Shown piece after piece: positions 17,691-26,736 of a stretch of DNA of 64,000 nucleotides. The first letter of the stretch is position 1. The number at the start of each line of letters is the position of its first letter. The notes beneath the pieces are model-generated. The model saw nothing but the letters and a program-made list of their open reading frames with translations, was not told the DNA's origin and searched no databases. This stretch comes from Lysinibacillus xylanilyticus (lineage in GTDB: Bacteria; Bacillota; Bacilli; Bacillales_A; Planococcaceae), in the NCBI RefSeq assembly GCF_001183605.1, contig NZ_LFXJ01000010.1:793167-857166 (forward strand). The letters run 5' to 3'. The position numbers were made by a program, and so were the translations under genes.

Positions 17691-18791
17691 ATGAGGAAAA
17701 GAGTATTAATTGTAGTTCCGACTCTTGGAATTGGAGGCGGTGAAAAGCTTGCGATTGATATTGTTCTAAATTTAGATTTGCAAAAATACAAAGTGTTATT
17801 AATATCTTTATTTCCTAAAATGGGAACAGAGTTTGAAAGTATCATAAAAAAGCATGATATTAAGGTTCATTTTTTAGATAAAAAACTGGGTTTTGATCCG
17901 AAAGTTATTATAACATTTGCAAATGTTGTGAGGAAATTCAACCCCCATATTATACACACACATCTAAATGTTGTTCCATATGTTTTACCTGCTACTATTC
18001 TTTACGGTATTAAAAATAGGTTTCACACCGTTCATAGTGTTGCAAATATGGAGTCAACTGGATTTCTAAAAAAAATAATGAAAGTTACTTATCGATTTTT
18101 TTCATTTACTCCTGTAGCTATTGGTGATTTTGTAAAAACAACTATATGTGAAGAATATGGCTTGCCTGATGAGAAAGTACCTTGTATCTATAACGGAGTT
18201 AATACAGAAATATTTAAAAGAATAGAGAAAAAGCAAAATACAAATTATTTTAACTTTATTACTACTGGTAGAATGCAACATGTCAAAAATCATAAACTTA
18301 TGATTAATGCATTTTCAGATGTTGCTGAAAAGTATAGTAATGTAATGTTAACCATTTTAGGGGACGGGGAACTTAGATTAGATATTGAAAAACAAATTAA
18401 AGAACTAGGTTTAGAAGAGAAAGTTATTTTAAAAGGTGTTGTAAGAAATGTAGCAGAGGAACTTAACAAGGCAGATGTATATATAATGACTTCAAATTAT
18501 GAAGGAGTACCCTTATCTGTACTTGAGGCTATGGCCTGTGGTTTGCCTATAGTAACAACTAGAGCAGGTGGGGTTATTGACATCGTAAAGCAAAATCAAA
18601 ATGGTTTATTAGTTGACGTTGGGAATAGAGAACAGCTTACAGAAGAAATGTCGAAGTTGGTTGAGGATGTAATGTTAAGGCAGCAATTTAGTGAAGTTTC
18701 TTTTAATATGTCGAAGCAATATGATATACAGAAATGTGTGGAAAAGTATGGGGATTTATACTTAAGTAGCAAGGACAATAGATTATGCTGA
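17691..18791 (+). CDS. Glycosyltransferase family 4
   Basis: 366 residues, GT-B fold. VVPTLGIGGGEKLAIDI at the N-terminus, IIHTHLNVVPYVLP, then FITTGRMQHVKNHKLMINAF and MTSNYEGVPLSVLEAMACGL with the conserved EX7E-type region. It starts one base after the previous stop and overlaps the next gene by 7 bp, so it is part of the same operon. Sugar specificity cannot be read from the sequence. Confidence 0.9.
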   Translation: MRKRVLIVVPTLGIGGGEKLAIDIVLNLDLQKYKVLLISLFPKMGTEFESIIKKHDIKVHFLDKKLGFDPKVIITFANVVRKFNPHIIHTHLNVVPYVLPATILYGIKNRFHTVHSVANMESTGFLKKIMKVTYRFFSFTPVAIGDFVKTTICEEYGLPDEKVPCIYNGVNTEIFKRIEKKQNTNYFNFITTGRMQHVKNHKLMINAFSDVAEKYSNVMLTILGDGELRLDIEKQIKELGLEEKVILKGVVRNVAEELNKADVYIMTSNYEGVPLSVLEAMACGLPIVTTRAGGVIDIVKQNQNGLLVDVGNREQLTEEMSKLVEDVMLRQQFSEVSFNMSKQYDIQKCVEKYGDLYLSSKDNRLC

Positions 18792-19909
18792 TATTGAATA
18801 TTATATTTGCATTATATATTTTAATAATTGTTTTAATACATCAAATTGGCTTCTTAGTTAATATAAAAGTAAATAAAAAACAGTATATGTTTATGTTATT
18901 CTATTTTGGAATTGCATATGCTTTTCTAGCAGCACAAATCAATCCCCCTCCTCTATGGGATCTAGTTCATCATTATAATGAATTAGATAGAATGAGAAGT
19001 GGTGGTTTAGACTATGCCCTTACACAAGGGAGATACAAAGAACTTTTCATAATTAATTTTATTTTTTATGCTGTATCTTTATTTGATTACAATAATTTAC
19101 TAGTTTTTATCACTATATTTATTGAGTATATGATATTTACTTATATTTCTTGTGATTTAAAAGAAAAATATGAGCGTGAAAGAAATACCATCGCTTTTTC
19201 AATAAACTTTTTTTTATTTTTTGCTTTGGTCAACATAGTGTTGTCAATATCAGGTATTAGAAATGTATTTGCTTTTAGTATAGCTTCTCTGGCGGTATAT
19301 ATGGATCTATTTAAACAGAGAAAAGGTATTATAAAGTATTTACTATATATACTTCCAATCTTTATTCACCCATCTACAATTATAGTGCCCGTTGCACGAA
19401 TATTTGTTTTGACTCCGAAAATGTATAAATTGGCCCCCTTGTTAATAATATGGGGAATTTTTGCCAGTAATATATCGGAGTTATTGGAATCATCTTCAAT
19501 TGGAGCATTGCAAACTGCAGGATATTTATTAAAACTATATGGAGAAAGTAGTACCATTATTGATTATCGTGTTGTTATTGTAAACGTCATATTTGTTTCG
19601 ATAATTATTATAGCTTGTTTATATATTTTAAAGAAAAAACACCTGAATTATAATATCGGCCAACTACAATATATTACTTTTATCATAATATATTTATTTG
19701 TAGCACTTGGTTCTTTGCAAAATGTATTAATTTTTAATCGTATGTTATATGGATTGGCATTTTTAATATTACCATTAATTCACTTAATTCTACAAAGTAT
19801 TTCAAAAAAGATAAGAACTCTTTTTGTTATTATATGTATTGTTTTTTTCACAGGAATGATAATGTATCAAGGACTTGAATTATTTCATGCAATCACTTAT
19901 TACAAGTAA
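18785..19909 (+). CDS. EpsG/Wzy-like polysaccharide polymerase
   Basis: 374-residue, very hydrophobic protein with about 10 predicted membrane helices, in the position of a polymerase among transferase genes. The first helices, the charged loop YNELDRMRSGGLDYALTQGR near 62 and the SISGIRNVFAFSIASLAVY segment near 154 are like EpsG-family proteins, which link oligosaccharide repeat units outside the membrane. Overlaps the preceding gene by 7 bp. Sequence conservation in this class is low, so the call depends partly on topology and context. Confidence 0.75.
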   Translation: MLILNIIFALYILIIVLIHQIGFLVNIKVNKKQYMFMLFYFGIAYAFLAAQINPPPLWDLVHHYNELDRMRSGGLDYALTQGRYKELFIINFIFYAVSLFDYNNLLVFITIFIEYMIFTYISCDLKEKYERERNTIAFSINFFLFFALVNIVLSISGIRNVFAFSIASLAVYMDLFKQRKGIIKYLLYILPIFIHPSTIIVPVARIFVLTPKMYKLAPLLIIWGIFASNISELLESSSIGALQTAGYLLKLYGESSTIIDYRVVIVNVIFVSIIIIACLYILKKKHLNYNIGQLQYITFIIIYLFVALGSLQNVLIFNRMLYGLAFLILPLIHLILQSISKKIRTLFVIICIVFFTGMIMYQGLELFHAITYYK

Positions 19910-20439
19910 ATTATATTTTAAATGAATTTATACACACACTAAAAAGTGGATTTTTCATATAACTCCTAACAAAATTTTGCACCTGACCCTTCCCTTTCCG
20001 CGGGTGAGTGTCGGTCCTACTCCTACTCTTCCTACTGTGTCTCTCTTAGCCCGCAGTCACATGTTCCTGTAGCTATTTCGCACAAAAAACATCTACCGTT
20101 ACAATAAATCTTTTTAACAAATGTAAAGCATTTGCAAATAATTGCTAAAATAATATTAATATATTGAATAAAAAGTTCAAACGAGTAAGAAATACTGTGG
20201 ACATTCGCGCCTTGCAAATTTTTTCAAGGACGAAAGCGCAGTAGCAAAAGCATGCCGCATAAACGGAAATAATGAGATCGCACGTATTTTGCGGGCTCTT
20301 ACGTACCGAAAACATGAGTGCAACTCAGCGTCTGTTACTTGCGGCCAACTTGAATGTATAGGTAACAGCATGCAGGATTCTTAAGTTCAACTTTCATATT
20401 TTATAGTTTTTCAGTGGCCTCGTTCTATTTAGGGGGGAT
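19910..20439 (+). other. Anomalous GC-richer spacer inside the locus
   Basis: 530 bp without a convincing gene and unlike its AT-rich neighbours. At 20065-20095 CCTGTAGCTATTTCGCACAA with AAAACATCTACC matches the tail of the repeat module (compare 51490-51515). Between 20205 and 20375 is a GC-rich stretch with GACGAAAGCGCAGTAGC, again module-like, and an open minus-strand frame I take to be spurious. It splits the transferase genes into two groups; a promoter for 20440 onward may be here. Confidence 0.5.
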
Positions 20440-21483
20440 ATGTTGGTTAAAGTTAGTGTTATTGTCCCAATTTATAATTCAGAAATATACTTACGTCGAA
20501 GTATAGAGAGTATACAAAATCAGACATTAGAAGATATTCAAATAATATTAGTGAATGATGGATCGACGGATAATAGTTTGTCTATTTGTAAAGAATATCA
20601 AAAAAATGATATTCGAATAGAGATTATTGATAAACCTAATGAAGGAGTATCTTCATCTAGAAATGCTGGAATTGAGATTGCAAAAGGTGAATATATAGGC
20701 TTTATTGATCCAGATGATTGGATAGAACGCGGGATGTACACAAATTTATATGAACAAGTTAAATCTTCGGACGCTGAAGTGTGTATAGGAAACTATTTAG
20801 TTGAAAATAAGGGGAAAGTTACTCCAAATTTATTAAATATCAAACAAAACTTATTAGTAGGAGAAGAAATAGTCCAGCTCATTATCGTTAATATGATAGG
20901 AAGTTCTAATTTAAATAGTAATACATCTACGATTATGGGAAGCGTATGTCGCCTAATAATAAAAAGAGATTTGATTAGTTATAACAAATTAAAATTTGAA
21001 TTAGGAATTCCTTTAATGGAAGATCTCATATTTTGTGTCCAAGTATTATTAAAAAGCAAAAAAGTTAGTATAAATAGAGATTTATATTATCACTATATGA
21101 TTAATTCGAATTCTGTAACTTCATCCTATAGGGGGGGGATGATAAATATACAACATGAGGTATATAAAATTTTAAAAAAATTATTACAGAGTGAAATTGA
21201 CATAAATTCTATTGTCGAACAAAGGCTGCAGAATAGATATGTTAGTATGTATATTCTTTCAATAGCAAATGAAGTCCGAAGAGGAAATGTTAAAGAATAT
21301 TCAGAGAAAATACTATATATAAAAAATTTGTGTAAAGATAAAAAATTAAAAGCTATTCTGAAAAAAGTAGATATGAAAGGGTATACATTAAGGAAAAAGT
21401 TTGTATTAACTGCATTAAAATATGAACTTGGTGTACTTTTATATATTTATTACAAATTATTGTTGAAATTAGAGCGTAGGTGA
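20440..21483 (+). CDS. Glycosyltransferase family 2
   Basis: GT-A transferase, 347 residues. VSVIVPIYNSEIYLRRSIES, ILVNDGSTDNSLSICKEY, and FIDPDDWIERGMY (the DXD-type metal site near 90) are the standard family features. ATG 20440 lies after a GGGGGG run that can act as ribosome-binding site. C-terminal ~100 residues are basic and may associate with the membrane. Specificity unknown. Confidence 0.92.
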   Translation: MLVKVSVIVPIYNSEIYLRRSIESIQNQTLEDIQIILVNDGSTDNSLSICKEYQKNDIRIEIIDKPNEGVSSSRNAGIEIAKGEYIGFIDPDDWIERGMYTNLYEQVKSSDAEVCIGNYLVENKGKVTPNLLNIKQNLLVGEEIVQLIIVNMIGSSNLNSNTSTIMGSVCRLIIKRDLISYNKLKFELGIPLMEDLIFCVQVLLKSKKVSINRDLYYHYMINSNSVTSSYRGGMINIQHEVYKILKKLLQSEIDINSIVEQRLQNRYVSMYILSIANEVRRGNVKEYSEKILYIKNLCKDKKLKAILKKVDMKGYTLRKKFVLTALKYELGVLLYIYYKLLLKLERR

Positions 21484-21550
21484 AATAGAGAGAATATACT
21501 TTCAGTTTGATGAATATCATATTGTGAGATTGGCGAAAGGGTGTATCTAA

Positions 21551-22510
21551 ATGGATAATATTTTAGTTAGTGTTAGCTGTATAACCTATAATCATGAAAA
21601 ATATATAGCAGATGCAATTGACAGTTTTTTAATGCAAAAAACAACTTTTAAGATTGAAATATTAATTCATGACGATGCATCTACAGATAACACAGCAAAA
21701 ATAATAAGAGAGTATGAAAAAAAATACCCAGATTTGATAAAACCTATCTATCAAAGTGAAAACCAATATTCAAAAGGAGTGTCCGTAGAATCTATTAATG
21801 TTGAAAGAGCAAAAGGAAAATATATTGCGATATGTGAAGGTGATGATTACTGGACAGATCCATATAAATTGCAAAAACAGGTAGACTATATGGAAAATCA
21901 TCCTGAATGTAGTTTGTGCGTTCATGGTGGGTATGTGGTGTCAGCAACAGAAAAAAAAATATTGATGTATAACAGACCTAATAAAGGAAATAAACTCTTT
22001 ACAGTTTCTGAAGTAATAGAAGGCGGTGGATCTCTTTTCTTAACAAATTCCATGCTGTATCCAACGGAATTTAGAACTAATAGGCCAGCTTTCTTAGAAA
22101 ATGCCCCTGTCGGTGATTATCCTTTAGTTATCAATTTATCTTTACTTGGTACAGTATATTGTATCGATGAAATTATGTCAGCATATCGAGTAGGAGACGA
22201 ATGTTCTTGGACAGCCAAATATTTATCAAACATTAAAAAAAAGGAAAAACACTACAATGATATGGCAATTATGCTAGAAGAAATAAATCATTATACAAAC
22301 AAACAATATGATGATGTAATAAAAAGAACAAAAAAACGATCTCAATTATTTCTACTATTTGAAAAGGGTAATTATAAAGAAGCAAAAACAGGGGAATTTA
22401 AAGAGTTATATTTGGAACTAGGATTAAAAATGAAGATTGCTTTATTCATGGAAAATTATAGTCCAGGTATTTTGAAAATTCTTAGAATTGCCAAAAGGAA
22501 ATTTGTTTAA
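21551..22510 (+). CDS. Glycosyltransferase family 2
   Basis: 319-residue GT-A transferase: VSVSCITYNHEKYIADAIDS, IHDDASTDNTAKIIREY, and CEGDDYWTDPYKLQKQVDYM with the metal-binding acidic pair near 96. This CEGDDYW form is common in transferases of O-antigen and capsule clusters. Its stop overlaps the ATG of the flippase gene (TTTAATG), so the two are coupled. Confidence 0.92.
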   Translation: MDNILVSVSCITYNHEKYIADAIDSFLMQKTTFKIEILIHDDASTDNTAKIIREYEKKYPDLIKPIYQSENQYSKGVSVESINVERAKGKYIAICEGDDYWTDPYKLQKQVDYMENHPECSLCVHGGYVVSATEKKILMYNRPNKGNKLFTVSEVIEGGGSLFLTNSMLYPTEFRTNRPAFLENAPVGDYPLVINLSLLGTVYCIDEIMSAYRVGDECSWTAKYLSNIKKKEKHYNDMAIMLEEINHYTNKQYDDVIKRTKKRSQLFLLFEKGNYKEAKTGEFKELYLELGLKMKIALFMENYSPGILKILRIAKRKFV

Positions 22511-23997
22511 TGAACAATGACATAACAAAATCAAAAGTCCTTTCTTCTCTTTTGTGGAAAATGATGGAGAGGGGGGGATCGCAGAGCTTTCAATTAATAG
22601 TAATGATAGTGCTAGCTCGTTTGCTACTACCTAAAGATTTTGGATTAATTGTACTAGTAGCAATTTTTATTTCGTTATCTAATGTATTAATTCAAAGTGG
22701 ATTTAATACAGCTTTAATTCAGAAGAAAGATGCTGATGAAGTTGACTTTTCTTCTGTTTTTTTCTTAAACTTATTTGTTGCTAGTATTTTATATGTAGTA
22801 CTTTTCTTTTCTGCGCCTATTATTGCCATTTTCTTTGAAGAAACACAGATAACACTTATTTTAAGAATTTTATCGATAACTTTGTTTTTTGGTGCTATTA
22901 ATTCAATTCAGAACGCAATTATTGCTCGAAATATGGAATTTAAGAAATTATTTTTTAGCAGTTTAGGGGCAGTCTTAGTATCGGGGATTTTTGGTATAAC
23001 AATGGCATATAATGATTTTGGTGTATGGGCTTTGGTTGTGCAGCAATTAACAAATCAACTTTTGGTTATAGTTATTTTATGGTTTACCGACAAATGGAGA
23101 CCAAAGTTACTTTTTTCAATGGAAAGAATAATAGGATTATTTTCATTTGGATGGAAGTTATTAATATCTGCGTTGATTGATACTATTTATACGAATATAA
23201 GTGGACTTTTAATAGGTAAAATTTTTAGTCCAATATTATTGGGCTTTTATAGTAGAGGAGAACAGTTTCCCGGTTTCATTGTAAGTAATATAAACGGATC
23301 CATACAATCAGTCATGCTTCCTACGTTGGCAGCTCATCAAGAAAATAGGGAAAGGGTAAAGGAAATGGTGAGAAGAGTCATTGTTACGAGCTCATTTATT
23401 GTATTTCCGATGATGATAGGTCTAGCTATTATCGCTGAACCTTTAGTAAAGATTTTGATAACAGAAAAATGGTTACCTACTGTTCCATTTTTACAAATAT
23501 TTTGTGCTGTTTATGCTCTATGGCCTATTCATACAGCAAATTTGCAGGCTATAAATGCATTAGGTCGTAGTGATATTTTTTTGAAGCTAGAAATTGTTAA
23601 AAAGATATTTGGATTTGTAGTTCTCGTAATAAGTATTCAATTTGGGGTTCATGCAATGGCTGTAGGTGTGTTAATTAGTGGATTTTTGGGCACTATTATT
23701 AATGCTTATCCTAATTTGAAGTTGCTTAATTATAGTATTCAAGAGCAATGGAAAGATATCATGCCATCTTTACTTTTATCGTTAGTAATGGGATTTGTAA
23801 TTTTCTTCATAAAATCGTACGCAATGTCAGATATTTTAACAATTATAATTCAAATATTTATAGGAACTATTTTATACGTAGCATTAGCAAAATTATTTAA
23901 ACTAGAATGTTTTACTTATCTATTATTGACCTTGAAAGATATGTTAGAAAATAAAAAAGAGAAAACTAAATTAATAATAAATAATGAGGTGCGATAA
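22510..23997 (+). CDS. Wzx-type polysaccharide flippase
   Basis: 495-residue integral membrane protein of the MOP exporter superfamily (Wzx/TuaB-like), with roughly 12-14 hydrophobic segments. N-terminal region SLLWKMMERGGSQSFQLIVM and LARLLLPKDFGLIVLVAIFI are characteristic. It would move lipid-linked repeat units across the membrane for polymerisation by the EpsG-like protein. Overlaps the preceding transferase by one base. Confidence 0.9.
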   Translation: MNNDITKSKVLSSLLWKMMERGGSQSFQLIVMIVLARLLLPKDFGLIVLVAIFISLSNVLIQSGFNTALIQKKDADEVDFSSVFFLNLFVASILYVVLFFSAPIIAIFFEETQITLILRILSITLFFGAINSIQNAIIARNMEFKKLFFSSLGAVLVSGIFGITMAYNDFGVWALVVQQLTNQLLVIVILWFTDKWRPKLLFSMERIIGLFSFGWKLLISALIDTIYTNISGLLIGKIFSPILLGFYSRGEQFPGFIVSNINGSIQSVMLPTLAAHQENRERVKEMVRRVIVTSSFIVFPMMIGLAIIAEPLVKILITEKWLPTVPFLQIFCAVYALWPIHTANLQAINALGRSDIFLKLEIVKKIFGFVVLVISIQFGVHAMAVGVLISGFLGTIINAYPNLKLLNYSIQEQWKDIMPSLLLSLVMGFVIFFIKSYAMSDILTIIIQIFIGTILYVALAKLFKLECFTYLLLTLKDMLENKKEKTKLIINNEVR

Positions 23998-23998
23998 A

Positions 23999-25216
23999 AT
24001 GAAGAAGCTTTTAATGCTTGGTGGTGCACATGCTCAAGTTCCAGCTATAAAAAAAGCAAAAGAAATGGGCTATTATGTTGTAACTTGTGACTACTTAGAA
24101 GAAAATCCAGGTCAGCAATTTGCTGACGAGTACTATAATGTAGATACTACAGATACAGAAGCTGTTTTATCTTTAGCGAAGTCACTAACCATTGATGGAA
24201 TAGTTTGTTATGCGACAGATTCAGCATTACTTACAGCAACTTATGTAGCTGAAAAATTAGGCTTACCCTCTCATCCTTATAAATCTGTGGAGATTTTAAC
24301 TAAAAAGGATAAATTTAGAGAATTTTTGAAAGAAAATAATTTTAATGTACCCAGATTTAAAGGATACCAATCATTTGAAGAAGCTAAGAATGATTTTATT
24401 AATTTCAAAATGCCATGGATGGTTAAACCAGTTGATTCGTCAGGAAGTAGAGGAGTTTCAAAAATAAATTCAATAGATCATCTACAAGAAAAAGTGGAGA
24501 ATGCTTTATATTTTTCAAAAGCAAAACAATTTGTTATAGAAGAGTATATCGAAAAAAATGGTTATCAAATTTCGGGAGATTGCTTTTCAGTAAATGGGAA
24601 AATAGTTTTTCGTAGTTTCGCAAATACACATTTCTCATTATCTAATTTATATCCGTTTGTTCCAATAGCTTCTAGTTGGCCATATAATATGCCTGAACGT
24701 ATTCATAATAAGGTGCATGATGAAATTCAAAGAGTACTAGATTTATTAAAAATGAAAACAGGGGCTTTTGATTTTGATATTGTAATTGATGCAAAAGAAA
24801 ATGTTTATTTAATAGAGATTGCTGCAAGAAATGGTGGTCAATGGGTATCTCAAGCTATAAAATATGCAACTGGTATAGATTTGATTGAATATACAATTAG
24901 GGCGGCAATAGGTGAAGATTGTGATGATTTAATTATGGTCGAGACAAAAGGATATTGGGGTATGTATGTTCTTAATAGTCTGAATTGTGGGATATTTAAG
25001 AATGTTGAAATTGATGGAGATATAAAAAATAATATTGTTGAATATGAATTATTAGTAAAACCAGGTGATCCAATTTATTCTCTTACTGGAGCCCATAGGA
25101 CAGTAGGATTAATGATGCTGAAATTTACATCATTGAATGAAATGATAGAAAAGATGGAGAATATGACAAACTTGGTGAAGATAATTATAGAAGATTCATT
25201 AATAAAAAATAGCTGA
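23999..25216 (+). CDS. ATP-grasp domain protein
   Basis: 405 residues from ATG 23999 (GAGGTG 8 bp upstream; an earlier ATG at 23984 has no such site and overlaps the flippase). Pre-ATP-grasp Rossmann start MLGGAHAQVPAIKKAKEMGY, then an ATP-grasp fold: KDKFREFLKENNFNVPRFKG, PWMVKPVDSSGSRGVSKI (ATP-binding loop near 140), VIEEYIEKNGYQISGD, and metal ligands around YLIEIAARNGGQW. Such enzymes ligate a carboxylate to an amine, so it may attach an amino acid or acid to a sugar; substrate unknown. Its last ~90 bp are duplicated at 26.64-26.72 kb. Confidence 0.85.
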   Translation: MKKLLMLGGAHAQVPAIKKAKEMGYYVVTCDYLEENPGQQFADEYYNVDTTDTEAVLSLAKSLTIDGIVCYATDSALLTATYVAEKLGLPSHPYKSVEILTKKDKFREFLKENNFNVPRFKGYQSFEEAKNDFINFKMPWMVKPVDSSGSRGVSKINSIDHLQEKVENALYFSKAKQFVIEEYIEKNGYQISGDCFSVNGKIVFRSFANTHFSLSNLYPFVPIASSWPYNMPERIHNKVHDEIQRVLDLLKMKTGAFDFDIVIDAKENVYLIEIAARNGGQWVSQAIKYATGIDLIEYTIRAAIGEDCDDLIMVETKGYWGMYVLNSLNCGIFKNVEIDGDIKNNIVEYELLVKPGDPIYSLTGAHRTVGLMMLKFTSLNEMIEKMENMTNLVKIIIEDSLIKNS

Positions 25217-25490
25217 ATTTAAATGGGTTGAAAAAATGTAAGCTTTTTATATAGAAAATTAAATGTTAATATATTCAACATTTGTTTGCAGGGATTTTTT
25301 GACTATAATCTAAGTTTGATCTTTAAGAGGTGTTGTTGGAGAAGACGAATCCCTTAGGGAAAGTAAGTCAGAGAATATCCCGAATGAGCTTGTCCGCGAA
25401 AAAAGAGAGTAGGATTCATCAGCAAGCACATATCTTGGTGTAGAGCCCTTGTTAATAAGTGAAATATTTTAGTGAAAGGAAGGCGGGCTT
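25217..25490 (+). other. Intergenic region with inverted repeats
   Basis: Contains a possible foldback: GACGAATCC (near 25344) with GGATTCATC (near 25412), enclosing a second pair of GGGA and TCCC blocks. There is no T tract, so it is not a normal terminator. Not clearly a copy of the repeat family. GAAAGGAAGG at 25474-25483 is the likely ribosome-binding site of the next gene. Confidence 0.4.
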
Positions 25491-25529
25491 ATAATATATG
25501 AAACAAATATTAAAGTAATATTAATTACT

Positions 25530-26375
25530 ATGGAAGTTTCTAATGTAATTCATTCGTTAATTGAATCAGGAATTAATATTATTGGTGTTATTGAATCTAA
25601 ACGGAAAAATCCTAATATGCAAACAAAGGAATTGGAGAATTTTTGTTTAGAAAATGGACTGCCGTATTATTTTATGAATGAGGGCTGCAATGACAAATTA
25701 GAGAATTGGGTTAGAAAGTTAGAACCTGATTTAATAGTTGTAAATAGGATGTCTGAATTGTTAAAGAAGAATTTATTGGAAATCCCTAAAAAAGGGTGCA
25801 TTAATCTTCATCCAACCTTACTTCCTAAATACAGAGGAGGGTTTCCTTTTTTTTGGACTTACTATGATTATGATTTAAATCAAGGAGTGACTGTCCATTA
25901 CATCGATGAAAGTGAAGATACTGGAGATATTATATATCAAAAAAGTTATCGTATGCCTTTAGGAGCTACTGAGGAAGAATTGTTGGAAGTCTTAGTATTT
26001 AAAATAGGAGTTGAAATGTTAATAAAATCCATTCTAGATATTGAGAATAATTGTGCTCCGAGGATAAAGCAACCTAGAATAAGTCCAACAGTACGGGCTA
26101 GACAAATTAAACCGAATGAATATAAGCAAATTATTGGTTGGGAAGAATGGGAAATAGAGAGAATTTGGCATTTATTAAGAGGAACCCAAAATTGGCTTAA
26201 TGTTTTTGATTTTTCTGAGATTCAAGGCGAAGTTTTAAAATGGAATATACTTCAATATGTAAAAAAAGATGTTAAGTCACGACAAAAGCTAGGGAAAGTC
26301 TATAAAGATGATGATGCTTATTTTGTATATTGTAGACAAGGGAAAATTTTCATGGAATTAAATATAAGAGTATAA
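25530..26375 (+). CDS. Sugar N-formyltransferase-like protein (start codon uncertain)
   Basis: Related to methionyl-tRNA formyltransferase; catalytic N-H-D set visible as NLHPTLLPKYRGGFPFFW and DESEDTGDII. Family members in such clusters formylate dTDP-amino sugars using N10-formyl-THF. The ATG at 25530 is the first standard start, yet the residues before it (IKVILIT) form the expected first Rossmann strand. The frame is open back to TGA 25473, and AAGGAAGG is 7 bp before an in-frame ATA at 25491, so translation may use a non-standard codon or the gene may have lost its start. Flanking genes (aminotransferase, rmlA, rmlB) fit a formamido-sugar pathway. Confidence 0.8.
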   Translation: MEVSNVIHSLIESGINIIGVIESKRKNPNMQTKELENFCLENGLPYYFMNEGCNDKLENWVRKLEPDLIVVNRMSELLKKNLLEIPKKGCINLHPTLLPKYRGGFPFFWTYYDYDLNQGVTVHYIDESEDTGDIIYQKSYRMPLGATEEELLEVLVFKIGVEMLIKSILDIENNCAPRIKQPRISPTVRARQIKPNEYKQIIGWEEWEIERIWHLLRGTQNWLNVFDFSEIQGEVLKWNILQYVKKDVKSRQKLGKVYKDDDAYFVYCRQGKIFMELNIRV

Positions 26376-26399
26376 AATTCTGTTATTTTTCTATATTTT

Positions 26400-26637
26400 G
26401 ATGGTGCTTCTATGTTCAATTTCCGTGCTGCAAAAGTCTTCAATACAACTGAAGGTGGAGCGTAAACTTTTAAGAATTCTAGTTAATAGTTTGGAAGGGT
26501 ATCAAGGTAGGTATACTCCCGATGACACATCTATTGCCAAATATATAACAAAAAGAGCGTTAACACTTCTGCTCTACGCTCATTTTGGGATTTGATTTTC
26601 CTTGTACTGATGATATTTGCAAGATACTGAATATGCT
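26400..26637 (+). pseudogene. DegT aminotransferase remnant with internal deletion
   Basis: 26409 onward reads SMFNFRAAKVFNTTEGGA, stop, TFKNSS, matching SMFSFHATKVFHTIEGGALTFKDSS of the intact gene downstream. It then jumps to LEGYQGRYTPDDTSIAKYIT and RALTLLLYAHF, matching the C-terminal YRGGFSPEETPVAKYMSER region, and on to DDICKIL. About 120 central codons are deleted. A diverged former copy of the gene at 26737. Confidence 0.9.
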
Positions 26638-26720
26638 TGAAATGTTAGAAAAGATGGACAATATGGAGAACTGGGTATATATATCATTGTAGAAATTTCA
26701 GTAGTGAAAAATAGCTGAAG
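26636..26720 (+). repeat. Duplicate of the 3' end of the ATP-grasp gene
   Basis: GAAATGTTAGAAAAGATGGA, then GTAGTGAAAAATAGCTGAA, closely match 25138-25220 (GAAATGATAGAAAAGATGGA; TTAATAAAAAATAGCTGAA), including the stop codon of the ATP-grasp gene. It is joined directly to the aminotransferase remnant, so an ATP-grasp copy once preceded the intact aminotransferase. Confidence 0.85.
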
Positions 26721-26736
26721 TAAAGTGGGGGAAACG

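Noticed and set aside
20177-20371. Minus-strand frame in the capsule-locus spacer
   Set aside because: Overlaps module-like repeat pieces and is antisense to the locus; no supporting signals.
25320-25440. Possible T-box or other riboswitch before the formyltransferase
   Set aside because: Inverted repeats exist, but no conserved T-box or known riboswitch motif and no T tract.
26398-26595. Short open frame before the aminotransferase
   Set aside because: Part of the aminotransferase remnant; the frame covers a deletion joint and has no start context.
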